From: Strigops habroptila
Taxonomy: Eukaryota > Chordata > Aves > Psittaciformes > Psittacidae
Reading direction: 5' to 3'
Assembly (NCBI RefSeq): GCF_004027225.2
Contig: NC_044277.2
Location: 87,184,283-87,248,282 of the forward strand
Length of the DNA stretch: 64,000 nucleotides
Shown here: positions 1 through 12,014 of the stretch, one piece after another
Layout of the letters: every line of letters begins with the position of its first letter
How positions within the stretch are numbered: position 1 is the stretch's first letter
Position numbers and translations under genes: made by a program
The notes under the pieces: model-generated
Seen by the model: only the letters and a program-made list of their open reading frames with translations
Told to the model about the DNA's origin: nothing
Database searches by the model: none

Positions 1-3000
1 CTGAGGGAAGAATGAGCACGAAATGAGAAAGCATCAGAGCTTTTTTATCTCAAGTTGTTTTTGTTGTGTTGAGGAGTCCTTTGTTGTTCTTCCATGACAT
101 AAGGTACTGATCATCAAATATGTTTTAGAGGACTAAAATTACAAAGATCTCTACAACTAAGGTTTATGAACCTTAATGTTCCTCTTTAATGTCCCTGCAG
201 TGCAGAAGGTCACTTTGTAAACACAGAATTTTTGTGCGACATGCATTTCCCTCTTGACTTTTATGTCAGTTTTGCTGCATTGTACAATGAAACAATTTTA
301 GATACCCAATAGCATGATCATACCAGTGTGGCTTACAAAATACAGCCTAGAAATATAAATTTTTTAATTGTCAGAAATATTCTTATGCTCTTTAAAGACC
401 ATTCTGATAGCTACTTCACTATCTAACAATTCAGCTTATTTATGTACAGAAGAGCAAAGATGGGCTGCAGTCAGCCAAGCAGGACAGAGGGATAAAGAAA
501 CATATCTGGAATAAATGCTTCAGGAAAAAGAAGCCTCCCCTGGTAATCACATTAACCTGAACTGCCAAAGGGACATTTTGCCTAAGCATCCAGCTGTGGA
601 ATTTCATTTAGTTGTTACCACTTTCAGAACTTGTTTTCAAGGTTATGTGTTTGTAATCAGTTACCTAACTCCACATTTGGGCTCATAAATAACTAGGATG
701 AATGACAGAAGAACTTGACTCTGCCACATTTACAAAAGAGCCACAGGGTTAGATACACTACAAGCTACAACGATACAGTCTCAGCTGAAATATTCAAAAG
801 TGAATCGAAGTACTTAATGACCATCTCCATTTTCTGTAAGTGCAGAGCATTCGCCTTAAGTAAAGCAGGCTCCTCTGAGAGCATAAGTTGAGCAATTGAT
901 ACCACAGATGGTTTTTAACATGTTGGTCCGTAGCCTGAAAAATGCAGTTTATATTTTTAAAACAAGGACGTATCTAATGAACTAATTTAAATATTAGGCA
1001 GCATGGCAAACATGAGGTGGAAGTCACAGAAGAGAACGTGATAGGATACAGACATAGAAGCCCACAGTGGGAATGTACTGCAAGGGCCAAAATGTAGTAT
1101 TGCCTAAAAACTGAATTTTCATTTAACCCATTATAAAGAGCCACAAAACTCCAAACTTCACAGCTAGATCTAAACCTGGGAGCAGAGCTAAACTTCCACT
1201 AAATTTAGACAATAGCAGAATTTAGTTTTCAGTTCAGGCCTCTCATGAACACATACATGTACAGTAGATATATACACACTTTTAAATATTCACTTCCCAC
1301 AACTTTAGCTGTACCTTAAAGAAGCAGAATGCTTTAAAAAATGCATTAATCTTGACAGCTAGGAGGGAAAAAAAAAAAAAGGCTGATCTAACATTTCAGA
1401 GTACAGAAGATTTTACTTCAACTTCAGAGATATTGAACTTCTGCCATGGGAGATCAAGACTGTCATTGCCAAGAAATGGAAAAGCTTGTAGACAAAAGCA
1501 GAGTGGTTTTGAAATATTGCTAGATTATTAAAACATTATCTATAGTTGACCCACATTCAAGGCTCAAATCTAGAAATATGAGCTGTGTTGCAAGAAAAGT
1601 ATATTCTGTCTTAAACAGGGCTCAGTGTTACCTCTCTCCGTGGGCTGGTAAGTTAGCCATACTGTTCCAGTATGAAAATACTTTTGGGGCCGGTGGGGGA
1701 AATAGAGTTCCTGCAAAACGGAGGTTTTTGTCATGTTGTCACTTACGAAATCAGAATCTTGCTCTCCCACCCGCTGTGAACTATGCCAGGCACATCACTC
1801 CTCATGCTTCCATGGGGTTTTACTCTCCAGGACGCAGTGGTTTTTGATGCTACTGCAGGGCAATGCAGCCAGGTTTTGCTGCAGCACGTTAAGGTCCATC
1901 TCCAGAATGCAGAAATGTGCTGTGGCAGCATATCACAAGAAAATCTCTCATTCTGTGAGGCAAGCACCTTTTGGTTCTTGCCTCAGGAGTTAGGTCTACT
2001 AGGACCTGACAATGGCAAACAGGTTATTGCTTTATTCCCCCACTCAGCAGACAATGTGTTCAGTAGACTTGTCCCATCCCTCAGCTGCTTGTCACAAAGA
2101 CTGAGCACAAGCTAGTATCATTCAAATCTTCTGATGTTCAGTCTGGAGATAAGAGGATTGGAAGTATGGCAGATCAAATTCAGATAGACTGACAGAGCCT
2201 GAAAATGCATGCACACAGCCTTTTACCTTAGGCGCACTCATTTCCAAAGCAAAATTATCAATCCCACAGACACCAAACTCAAAACATGCTTTGAAAGAAT
2301 TCTAAATAGCAACATTACATCACTGCAGCTATTCCTGGGGTGTGAGGTGTAAAAAAAGAACAGAGTCAGAAATATCACTATCAAGCCTATTCTTTAAAAC
2401 ACCCCTTTCTTACCTCACCACACTGTGCCTCTTGGGATTAGCAAAAACAGTGAGGTTGACAGGATTAGGACACTCCCTTGGAACACGGCTCTCTTGTTTG
2501 AGAAAACACCATGCTGTGTTCATTTCCTTTGCCTCACGTACAGTTTCTTGGCACGTGTCTTGGGTACAAGTCTGCTGCTCTTCACATTAAGTGTAGAACA
2601 GGAGTAAACTCACTGAAATGCAGGAATACCATTTTCAGATCTTTAACCTGTATAAGACTCCCAACTGTGACATGCCAATTTCACATGCACCTGCATGTAG
2701 CTCACAGATGCTCTGAAGCCATCAGCTCATGTAACAGGAGGCAGGTGAGTTGCCCCTCAGCTCAGTAACTGGCTGTTCACCTTCAGACTGTACCAATACC
2801 AAAGAAAAACATGGGAATACAATAAAGGTATCCCACTTGACTTCTCAGAAGGGTATCCAAAACAGCATAAGTGACCAAGTCCACTAATGGGCTCTTGGGA
2901 TTTTTCATCAAACCTGGGGCAGGTGGCATGGCTAGTTACTGCAGCTCCTTGGGGGACAGCAACTTGTCGCTGTGTGAAAACTCAGTTCTTTTCAATCATG

Positions 3001-5052
3001 TAATCACACCCCAATAGGGCCAGAAGAACCAATGCTGACTGCTGGGAACAGCCAAAGCCCAAAGAGACTTTGCCCATGTTCCATAGGCTCCATAGAGTGT
3101 GATTTGAGGGAACAGCATATGGGGATGGAGTCAGTATTCCCATGGCTACTGATCCACCCCTCACTGACAGACTGGATGGAATTTGAATGGGTAAGGAAGC
3201 CATACTTTTCACCAGAGAATTGGGCCAAACTGTAAAATTAGGTCTTACTTGCTTATGACTAGTAAGGCAGACATTTTCCCTAGAAACCACCTTCTGGTAG
3301 TGGGCAGACACCTTACTGCAGTCTTCTGCATGAGCTCATTTAAAACAGTACATGGGTCCCTTCCAGTATCACTATGATTTTTGATCTCTGAGTTTGCTAT
3401 TTAACAGGTCTTCACAACACGACTTCTCTACATGTCTGTAATACATACATTCTAGTTCCACATTTCTGTTTTCTGTCAGTTGCCATCAAACAGCCCTTTC
3501 TCCACACCTCCAAAAAATAAAAATAACAAAGCCAACCCCGCTTATTTTAAATGGCAACTTCATGCAAGGTTTCAACCCAAGGTTATTTTTTTCTGCCAGT
3601 TGTTTCTTTGAGAACAGATGGCTTCTGTAACAGTTCAGGATATATCCTATTTTTAAGTATCATATGTTTTCACTCTTCTGCAGTGGACTTAGCAATCAAG
3701 AGGAAAATGCCCCAAGAGCTGGGCTTTCTACATGATGAACAAACCACACTGTCTCATGACATTCAGGAAATTATCTCCCGTTGCAAATGCCCAGCAGCAA
3801 GGGTCTCTGTGTCCACCCTTCTGGTGTAACATTTCCTGCCAGCACTTGATAAGGAACAACCTGCATCCGGTGGTGCCGACTCAGCAGAGCGCTCAAATAT
3901 TGACACAACAAAGCTGGCAGCAAAAAAGTTCAAATTAAGGTTACGTACCATGGATGGCCTGATCTCTAGTACAGGGCGTTGCAGAATTCCATTTTGCACC
4001 ACAAAATTCAATATGATGAGAACGTCCCATATGTTGTTTGATTTTCCTTTTGGGATTTTCTCCCGTACATATCGTATTTTGACAAGGTAGCAGCTCCCCC
4101 AGAATAAGAGAAGCAATGAAAAATGGAGTCAGAAACTGTCATGTTATTTAAGTTTGTTGTTTCTTATACTGCAAATTCATAGGATAAAGTCGGACTTACT
4201 TTACAAGTAACTACAAGCTCTGTCTGCCTCTATTTTGATCCATCTGCACAAGAGCCCACTCTTATAATGGAAAGCCAGCCAGAAAAATCTGAGCTTGAGC
4301 TTTTAAACCCTGACAGAGAGATCAGGCCAAGGTTTGGACCGCACTAACATGGCTAAATGTCTACTGGGTCAAAGTTGGCTTCTATCCAGGAAAGCAGAGA
4401 GGGCTCAGACAGATTTGCAAAAGCCCACATGGATGTATCTGAAGTTTGTATTTGGAAGTAGTCATATGAACATGGAAAAAATGCTGTTGTGAATGTTTAA
4501 AAAGGGAAGATGCACAGCCACAGTGACTCATTCACCAAGGAAACGCAAAAGCTGACATCCGTAATCCTCTGCCAAAGGCATCTGGGTTGCCTCTTCCACT
4601 GGTACCAGGAGCACCTCCACTTTGGTTCATGCTCCTGACTAATTTCCATTTGTTTCTCTGTCAGACTGAGAGCTGAAGCACTAACAGCTCAAGGGCAGCA
4701 TTATCTAAGGCAGCTCTGGCTGACTCCCTCACTACCAACCCCTCAGGGCTCAGCAAGCCCTGCAAGGATCTGTGCTGCAATGGCTCATGTCAGCGGTTTG
4801 AGGAAGTGATAGTCAGTTACATTGGGATGCATCTCCCTCAGAAAGAATTGAAATTCAAAGGAAAGGGAAATGGAATCAATCTGGGGTCAAACTTAATGTA
4901 TGAATCAAAGCTTAAGGAAAGTGGGGAAGGGGACCCTTTCACACATGTGCTTCGCACCAAGTTAGTGGGTTAGGGAAATCTCTGACTGTTTTCCACTAGT
5001 TCCACGATTAAGGTATTCATCAGGGACACTGAAAAGCAGGGTTCTCCTTCTC
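1..5052. other. Intergenic, no recognisable gene
   Basis: Unique AT-rich sequence with a 14-A run near 1367-1380. Open frames at 1570-2115 overlap on both strands and look like chance. One weak exon-like segment (3949-4093, minus) is listed separately. Confidence 0.7.
3949..4093 (-). other. Exon-like open segment
   Basis: Minus strand: acceptor cttctcttattctgggggag|C and donor CATCCATG|gtacgt bound 145 bases. The open frame contains CYLVKIRYVREKIPKGKSN and then NIWDVLIILNFVVQNGILQ. The splice sites are mediocre (GAG acceptor, gtacgt donor). No family recognised; it does not read as an F13A1 exon, the gene expected on this strand by mammalian synteny. Confidence 0.15.
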
Positions 5053-5185
5053 ATTCAAATAGGACCAGGATTTGATAATCTTTAGAGACTTTCCCACCCA
5101 CTAGACTATCTTGAAGTTCTGGGTTTTGAATCTCTCCTGGTTCCTCTTCTCCTAACATATTTAAACCAGGTGTCTCTGTTCCCTG
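5053..5185 (+). repeat. Local duplication, copy 1 (133 bp)
   Basis: Runs from attcaaatagg to tctctgttccctg. It matches copy 2 at 5546-5678 over its whole 133-base length with only about ten substitutions and no gap. It does not match CR1 or any repeat I recognise. Of the two it is the likelier source, because only copy 2 has flanking direct repeats. Confidence 0.93.
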
Positions 5186-5520
5186 CTAAGAGCCCTGGCT
5201 GGTATGATACCAAGTTATTCTCACTCTTTGGCCTCATGAATATATACAGTTTGCCAAAACCCCAAACTGATCTTCAGCTCTGTTTTTATCCTGTCTCGCA
5301 GAACAATCTCAGATTTTTAGATGCCTACAACACTTGGAAAAACAGAATGGAAACATTTCTGAGAAATTTACTGTTTGCGTGCTTCTGCACAGTTTCTTTA
5401 AATCAACATTTCTTATAACAGAGAATTCTCAGAAGGAAACAAAATAAGACCTATTCCTAGAAAACTGAAGCTGAAGTAAGAGGTTTTATTATTTTTGCCT
5501 ACAATATTTATGATGAAGCA

Positions 5521-5538
5521 GCCTTATTTTTGCCAACC
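5521..5538 (+). repeat. 18-bp direct repeat, left flank of inserted copy
   Basis: GCCTTATTTTTGCCAACC, repeated exactly at 5686-5703. The pair encloses 147 bases containing duplication copy 2 and resembles a target-site duplication. Confidence 0.9.
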
Positions 5539-5545
5539 TATTTCT

Positions 5546-5678
5546 ATTGAAATAGGAGCAGGATTTGATAATCTTTAGAGACTTTCCCACCCACTAGACT
5601 ATTCTGAAGTTCTGGCTTTTGAATCTCTCCTGGTTCCTCTTCTCCCAACACACTTAAAACAGGTGTCTCTGTTCCCTG
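5546..5678 (+). repeat. Local duplication, copy 2 (133 bp, inserted)
   Basis: Same orientation as copy 1, 493 bases downstream, from attgaaatagg to tctctgttccctg. It sits between two exact 18-base direct repeats (5521-5538 and 5686-5703), so it looks like a discrete insertion, not a slippage duplication. Confidence 0.93.
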
Positions 5679-5685
5679 ACAATAC

Positions 5686-5703
5686 GCCTTATTTTTGCCA
5701 ACC
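5686..5703 (+). repeat. 18-bp direct repeat, right flank of inserted copy
   Basis: Exact second copy of the repeat at 5521-5538. Confidence 0.9.
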
Positions 5704-8700
5704 AACTTACACAGTCCATTCTGTTCACGCCGAAGTTTAATGTTTCTGTCATTAGGCTGAGTCCCCAGGCTCAGTAAGCTTGCGTGAGCACATATGCGAA
5801 TTGCTAGTAGGATAAATGGCCTTCTGGTCTCACATACACTTATTTTCTTACTATTTTGCTACAGCACTTGAAACAGCCAGTCTTGCCAGATACTGATCTT
5901 CATACTAGCTCTGTTTTGTGGCACATTGCTTTGAACTTGTGAGGCTACTTGTCAAGGAAGGTGCTCAAGTTCAGCCATAAAGTCAGTTCTGGGAAATCAC
6001 ATAACCACAGAGAGCAAAAAAATGAACCAAAGATGCATTTTCAGGCAGCTTGCAGAGGCCAGTTCCCTCCCTTTCAGAAAGACCAGGCACATAGTCCATA
6101 TCCTTCAATTCAAAGAAATAAAGTGTTGTGAATTCTAGACTCTGGGAGGTGCCTGTGCAAATCCTAAGTCTTTCCCATGGATTGTATACTCCAGGATCCA
6201 ACACCTAATTATATAGTATTTTCCCACAGTTTCCAGCCTCCTTCAATGTATAGGATAAATTCTGGTTTAGATGCAAAGGGAGCATGTTAAAGTGGTCTCT
6301 GCTCTGATAGGATTCACAATCGCAGAAGTTGGGAGATGTGTGGTGCTTCCCTTTAATGATAAACCTGGAGCTAAGGAGGCTCTACAAATGCAATGTATCA
6401 GAGACTGCCTTCCTGCATAGTCACACAGGAGCTGAAGGCTTCCTAGCATAGAGCAAGAGCCTCTCTTCTTGCCTTAAATCCACTCCTGCAAGGTCATTAA
6501 GGAGTGTGTGGCAGAGGAGGAAGGAAAAACCACCTATGTGCCAAATCCTGTGGGTGGGAACCTCTGGGGCTGTGAAAGGAGCCCACAGGGAAGATATGGA
6601 AATTCTGTAGGTTTTGAAGAGAATCTTCCCTTGTTCAGGCCCAGAGGTCCTCACCCTCAAACTCAGCAGTGAGGAGACAGGCTGACAGTAAAAAGTGCCC
6701 ACACGGTCAACATCAGAGAGGGGTACAGCCAAAACACCTGACTTGGGGATGAGCTGTAATTCTATTAGCAGGTTTTAAAGCCAGATTGAGCTGTCTCTCC
6801 AATTGCCTTTTCAGAAGTACTTTGTAGTACTGGCAATTCTGTGTCACCCTGGAAAACAAGATTTTCACTCTTCTTTTGGGCACAGCTTTCTTGAATCACG
6901 GCGTTCCTTCCCAAGCCAGCATCCTAAATGTACCCATGTTTCATTTTCCAGGTGTCCATTTTGGGACATCTGGTACATGGATAACAAATTCCCACCTCCC
7001 ACTGAAGGTCAGTGGAAGCTATGCTTTAAAGGCAAATAGAAGAACAAAATGCTAAGTATCCTGGTCCCCCCCGCCCCGTATCCCAGATATAGAATCCAAA
7101 ACGAGTGGGCATATCAGGCCGTAACAGCTTTAACATTTGAATCTCAGAGGCTCACATATGAGATGGAGCTAACACCACCTTACTTCACTGGAGTGCTAGC
7201 TGAGGGGAGAAATCCACCCGTGTTCATGAACAGCTTAGAAACTATGATCAGAGCATTTGCAGTCCCTGAAGTAAGTCCGTACTCAGTGTGGGGTTCAGAG
7301 GATGTGTATGAAGTAGTGTAAAGGAAAATAAAAGGAAATGAAAAAGCACCATCCATCTTGACTGAGGTGAAAAGTCCAAAGTAAGGAAATAGAGTGTGAC
7401 CCCTACTTGAAGACTGTCTTAATGGAAACACACACATATATCAGAGGAAAAGGATGGGGAGACAAATCAGGGCGTTGGATGGATGAATTTAAATCATACA
7501 TCTAAACATTCAGCTTTTGGTGCACAGACAACAACACACACACACACGCACACACACACACACATACACACCCCTATGTTGAAAATTGACCCAGATAGAC
7601 CCAGATAACTCCTACTGCCATGAGATAAAAATACATATTTATGTGCTGCCAAATTTGCAGCCCAGGCTACTCTAACCTTATCTTCTCTGCCCTGTGGACA
7701 TCACTCATACCTGGTATACTTAAATAGCCCCAGGCAGTGAATTAAAAATACTGTTTTATTTACAATTCTGTAGCAAATGATTCACTGTAGATATATACGT
7801 CAAGCTTTTCATTAAATATTCACCATTCAGTTGTTTGCTCCTGCTGCCATAAGGCAATGCAGTGGCAGTACCACTGCCTACATAACAGTGACGACTGCCT
7901 TAGAATTACTGAGAGTACACTTCTCTGCAATAAGGTAATAACTTGCAACTTATTTGCCAGGAATATACAATCTGAAAATCACTTGGTTTTTGTTTTAAGC
8001 AGCACTTTGACTTAAAGTTCACCATCAGGTACCGAAGCCACTTTGATGCTACAGTCATCTAGGTCACTCCTAGGATCAGTCAAGTTTCAATCTGCAGCAG
8101 TCCAAAGGGTTTTCAGGAAATGTGTAGGTGCATCAGATATATATGGTCTTTTTCAGAAGATGTACCCCCTTTCTTGAGTAACCACCTTCAATCAGATACT
8201 TCCTACCATAAAAAAGTTGCACATTTAAAAGCAAGTATGAACCCACCCCATATACCATAATCCCAAATTTTGAAAAGATCAAATATGCTCCCTTTTATGT
8301 AAAAAAATAATATATGTAGCTAAAAACATATACTGCCTCACTCATTACTGAAGTACCAGTAAATAGCAGTTACATCTGAAATCTCACCACAATCAACACA
8401 GAGCTCCAGTGACCTGGATTTTTTTCTTCATACCTGAAGTGCCACATACGAGGCTTATTACACTGAAGACAGCCAGGGAACAGTTTATGCTAATGTGTTT
8501 TCCTTACCAGTTGGGACAGGTTACAAGAAGGCATGTGTTCAGTCGCCACAGCTCAGCTGGTTGATGAGAGCTTGCCTGGTCAGCCACAACAAACTAGTAA
8601 TTTGCAACTGTACAGAAATATCTCTAAAAAAAATATATAAGATTGCTAAAGATGCTCTCTTAGAACTGCGAAGGAGAAACTTTTAGCTTTTATATCTACT

Positions 8701-9365
8701 AGAAGAAATTCACTTATAACCCTGTATTTGCCACTCTCTGGTACTCTGCCACCACTTTCTGGCAGCAAAACCATTATGGCAGTGTCAGATGACTGTTAGG
8801 ACATTAATAAGTGGAATCCAGGATAAAAATGGTCAACATGTTCCTCCATACAAATACTTCTACAATTATGAGGAAAAAAGGGAGGAAGCGTTTAGAAAGA
8901 TCACCTAAGCAAGCCTTGCCTAGGATGTTTGTTCCAAGGCAGTCACACCGTCCTGCACTGCTGCTTTCAGAAGTAACAACATCCATCCTACACAGCCAAC
9001 TGCAAAATTATTTCTGGCTTTCAAAGAAAATCTTTCCATTCTGTTCCTGAAACTATTCAATACTGCTGTATCCACAACTGGTTCTAATACAACTGCCTGA
9101 AGAGTATATGGAGGCACTGGGTGAGGATTACCAGAAAAAGACACCTTTCCAGCTGGAACATGACATCTTCTGCCCACTTCTGTTTAGCTCTCTGCTTCAG
9201 ACTCCAAGTACATTGCTGGGACTGTATTTCTGTTTCACTAAGAGTCCTTACTGAAAACAGAAGTCATGAAATTAGATGGTGAAAGTTGGACACATCCTCT
9301 AAAAAGCCACTCCAAACTGATGCTTATGCTATGCAGAGGGTTCTGTCTTCAGAAATCACAGGGAA
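5704..9365. other. Intergenic, no recognisable gene
   Basis: Contains only the CA microsatellite at 7.5 kb and short chance frames. No repeat family is recognised otherwise. Confidence 0.7.
7533..7571 (+). repeat. (CA)n microsatellite
   Basis: About 19 CA units interrupted once by CG and once by TA. A tandem 10-bp repeat (gacccagata twice, 7588-7607) follows just downstream. Confidence 0.95.
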
Positions 9366-9598
9366 GTTTCCCTAAGGAAAGAAATTAGGAAGAAGTTCTT
9401 CCCTGTGGGGGTGGTGAGGCACTGGCATGGGTTGCCCAGAGTAGTTGTGGCTGCTCCATCCCTGGCAGTGTTCAAGGTCAAGTTGGATGGGGCTTTGAGC
9501 AACCTGGTCTAGTAGAAGGTGTCCCTGCCCATGGCAGGGGGTTGGAACTGGATGGTCCTTAAGGTCCCTTCCAACCCAAACCATTCTATGATTCTAAC
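9366..9598 (+). mobile_element. CR1 LINE, 3' end fragment
   Basis: The segment follows the CR1 3' region closely: aggaagaagttcttccctg, ggtggtgaggcactggcatg, ggttgcccagagtagttgtg, aggtgtccctgcccatggca, aaggtcccttccaaccc, ending in attctatgattcta, the short terminal repeat of CR1. It is severely 5'-truncated, as most CR1 copies are. The close fit to the consensus I remember suggests one of the younger copies here, of a type widespread in birds. The 70-codon antisense frame within it is not a gene. Confidence 0.92.
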
Positions 9599-11107
9599 TC
9601 ATTTGCTGCACAGTCCCAATGTTGTGGAGGATCATGGAAGACACAACCATTTTGTAAAGGGGAGTCAAACAGTTGACTGACTTAATTACCAAGATTTATC
9701 AGCATGGACAGAGAGGGTCAAACCAATAAGGAGTCTGTCCACCCACAAGCAACACTGACTCCGGAACATCAGGGTCACGTCTTTGCAGGCCTGACTTTGA
9801 TAAAGTTTTCTTCATATGACATGACTTTTATGTACTGTAATAAAATTTACTTTATTTTCACATTGAAATTCACTATAAAATGTACTGACAACATCCACCA
9901 CGTGCTGGAAAGTATAACCACCCTGCATGCACTGCAGAGCTGTCAGAGTTCCAAACTGCTTTGCCACATCCCATTCATGGGAACACCACGCACTCATAAA
10001 AAATTCAGCTCAGAGGACAGAGAAGGGTGAGGAGGGTTATGGCCTCCAGCTGAGCTGCACCACAGGCCGGTAGCAGGAATGTATCAAGGACTCTACCCAT
10101 GCTCATAGAGGCTACAAATCTTGCAAGATTTGAACAAGCTACTGCAGTTGGTAAGGATTCTCTCTATGTTCACCAGGAAAAAGCATCCCCTTAAATCATG
10201 ACCCCATACATCTCATCTCAGGCATCTCCTGCTGTCAGAAGATAAATCACCAGGCAGGAGCAGTGACCGCTAAAGGCAGCTGGTCCCAATCTCGCACACC
10301 CTGATCCCTGTCCTGGCAGCAGCAGCAAACCTAATTTCCCCGGATGCAGGCAGAGGCAGAGCAAGCGTTGAAGACATGACCCTTTTGCTGTGCCCTTGGC
10401 AGGCTGCTGCTGCCCAAGGCAACAGCCTACATCACCTATGGTCCCAGCAGGCCCTGTTTTGCAATCAGTTCTGTTATATCTTCAAATGACTCTATTAGCA
10501 CCTTGAAAAATAAGTCATTTGAGCCCCACCTAAGTTTTGGACAGATTTCAACAGTTGCCTTGACTCATGCATCTGCAGACTAATTGCAAGTATCATCCAG
10601 GAACATTAAAGCCCACACACAATTGTGACAACTTTGATATTATTGCTCAGAACAGTGCCCACTTGAGTCATGCTTTAATTCAGTCACTAGTATTTTCATG
10701 GAAAAAGGCATATTTCCTCCCAACCCATTTTGCAGAGTGGGAAGCACACAGGAAGGATTTATCCCACATAAAAATAAATTGCTATTTGCATGTCAGAAAA
10801 TAGCTGTAGAAAACAGAAAAACATCAATTATTCAGAGTGGCAAATAAACAAAAAGGGATTTTTTCCAATTTTTAAAAAGAAATATTTTATCTGCAAGCAA
10901 TGGCTCCATTTTTTCCCCCAACAAAGCAATTCCCGAATCTCCTCTGTATGGAGTTTACATATCAAGTCTGACACACTGGTTTGATTACTGTGAGAATAAG
11001 CAAAACAATGAGCTTGTACAGCCCAAAAGCCTGAATTCAAACAGACATCAATTCAACCTGTAGAGAGATATTCCATTGTGCCTTTGAAAACCTGCCCGAA
11101 AAAATTT

Positions 11108-11125
11108 AAAAAAAAAAAAAAAAAA
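11108..11125 (+). repeat. Poly-A tract (18 A)
   Basis: An uninterrupted A run after aaaaattt. No retrogene body, LINE 3' end or flanking direct repeat is recognised, so it is treated as simple sequence. Confidence 0.85.
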
Positions 11126-11990
11126 GAGAAGAATAGTCTTTCACACTTCTTTTTCAAGATGGGAAGAGAGGTTTTCTCTTTTAACCAGTGACCTGAAGAA
11201 GTCAGCTCCACTCTTACACATTAATATGCCATTAGCACACAAGTTCAGGGCAATTATCTTGGTGAATGTGACTAAATACAACCTAAGACACCACAGTGAG
11301 AAAGAAGATGATAAATATCACTGTTAAATAATTTATATTGCTGTTGCAGCCAGACATGCCTGTAGGGCGGGGATGAGGTTGCTGCCATGCTGCCTACATG
11401 CTCAGGTTGTGAACGTGGTTCAGTGTCTTGGCCTCTCTGTCTTTTCCACCACTTTTTTCCCATACAATCTAGGACAAATAACCCATCCTACACCACAGAT
11501 TCCTACTGATATGCCAGGGCAGTTATTCCACCTCCCGCACTGAACAGGTCCACCCTTGACTCAGCCACCATTGTGAGGAGCAACAGCCTCTCTGCTCTGA
11601 AGACAGAATGAGCTTACTGTGGATTTAGATCACTTTGTCTTATTCTGGCAAGTTTTAATGAGACTGGGAAAAAATAGCAAGCACTGATAACGAAAATGGT
11701 GGTTTGTGCAGAGGGTTAGTACAGTATTAGTTTGACCAGTGGGATAAAATAGCAGACTGTGGACGGCGGAGTTTTCTGCTTCGTGATCTATTTTTTCTTA
11801 AGATGGCAAACAGCTAGAAAAGTGCTCATTAATGGATAGTGACAGGTAGTTTCCTGTGGTCTTAAAACAAACCATCAATTACACAGAGCGTTTTCAGTTC
11901 TAGAGGCTAAAAAGCATTCAATACTGTTCAGCTAGTTGCATGTTTTTCAGATGATGAGAAAACCAAGTGAAAAAAGAAACCCACAACAGG

Positions 11991-12014
11991 AAAAAAAAAA
12001 AAAAAAAAAAAAAA
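11991..12014 (+). repeat. Poly-A tract (24 A)
   Basis: An A run between acaacagg and gagagaaac. It could be the tail of an old retroposon, but nothing recognisable precedes it. Confidence 0.9.

Noticed and set aside
9372-9584. 70-codon minus-strand frame
   Set aside because: It is the antisense of a CR1 3' end, a common source of false proteins in birds.
11991-12014. Poly-A tract as the tail of a processed pseudogene
   Set aside because: No gene-like body, target-site duplication or known retroposon end precedes it.
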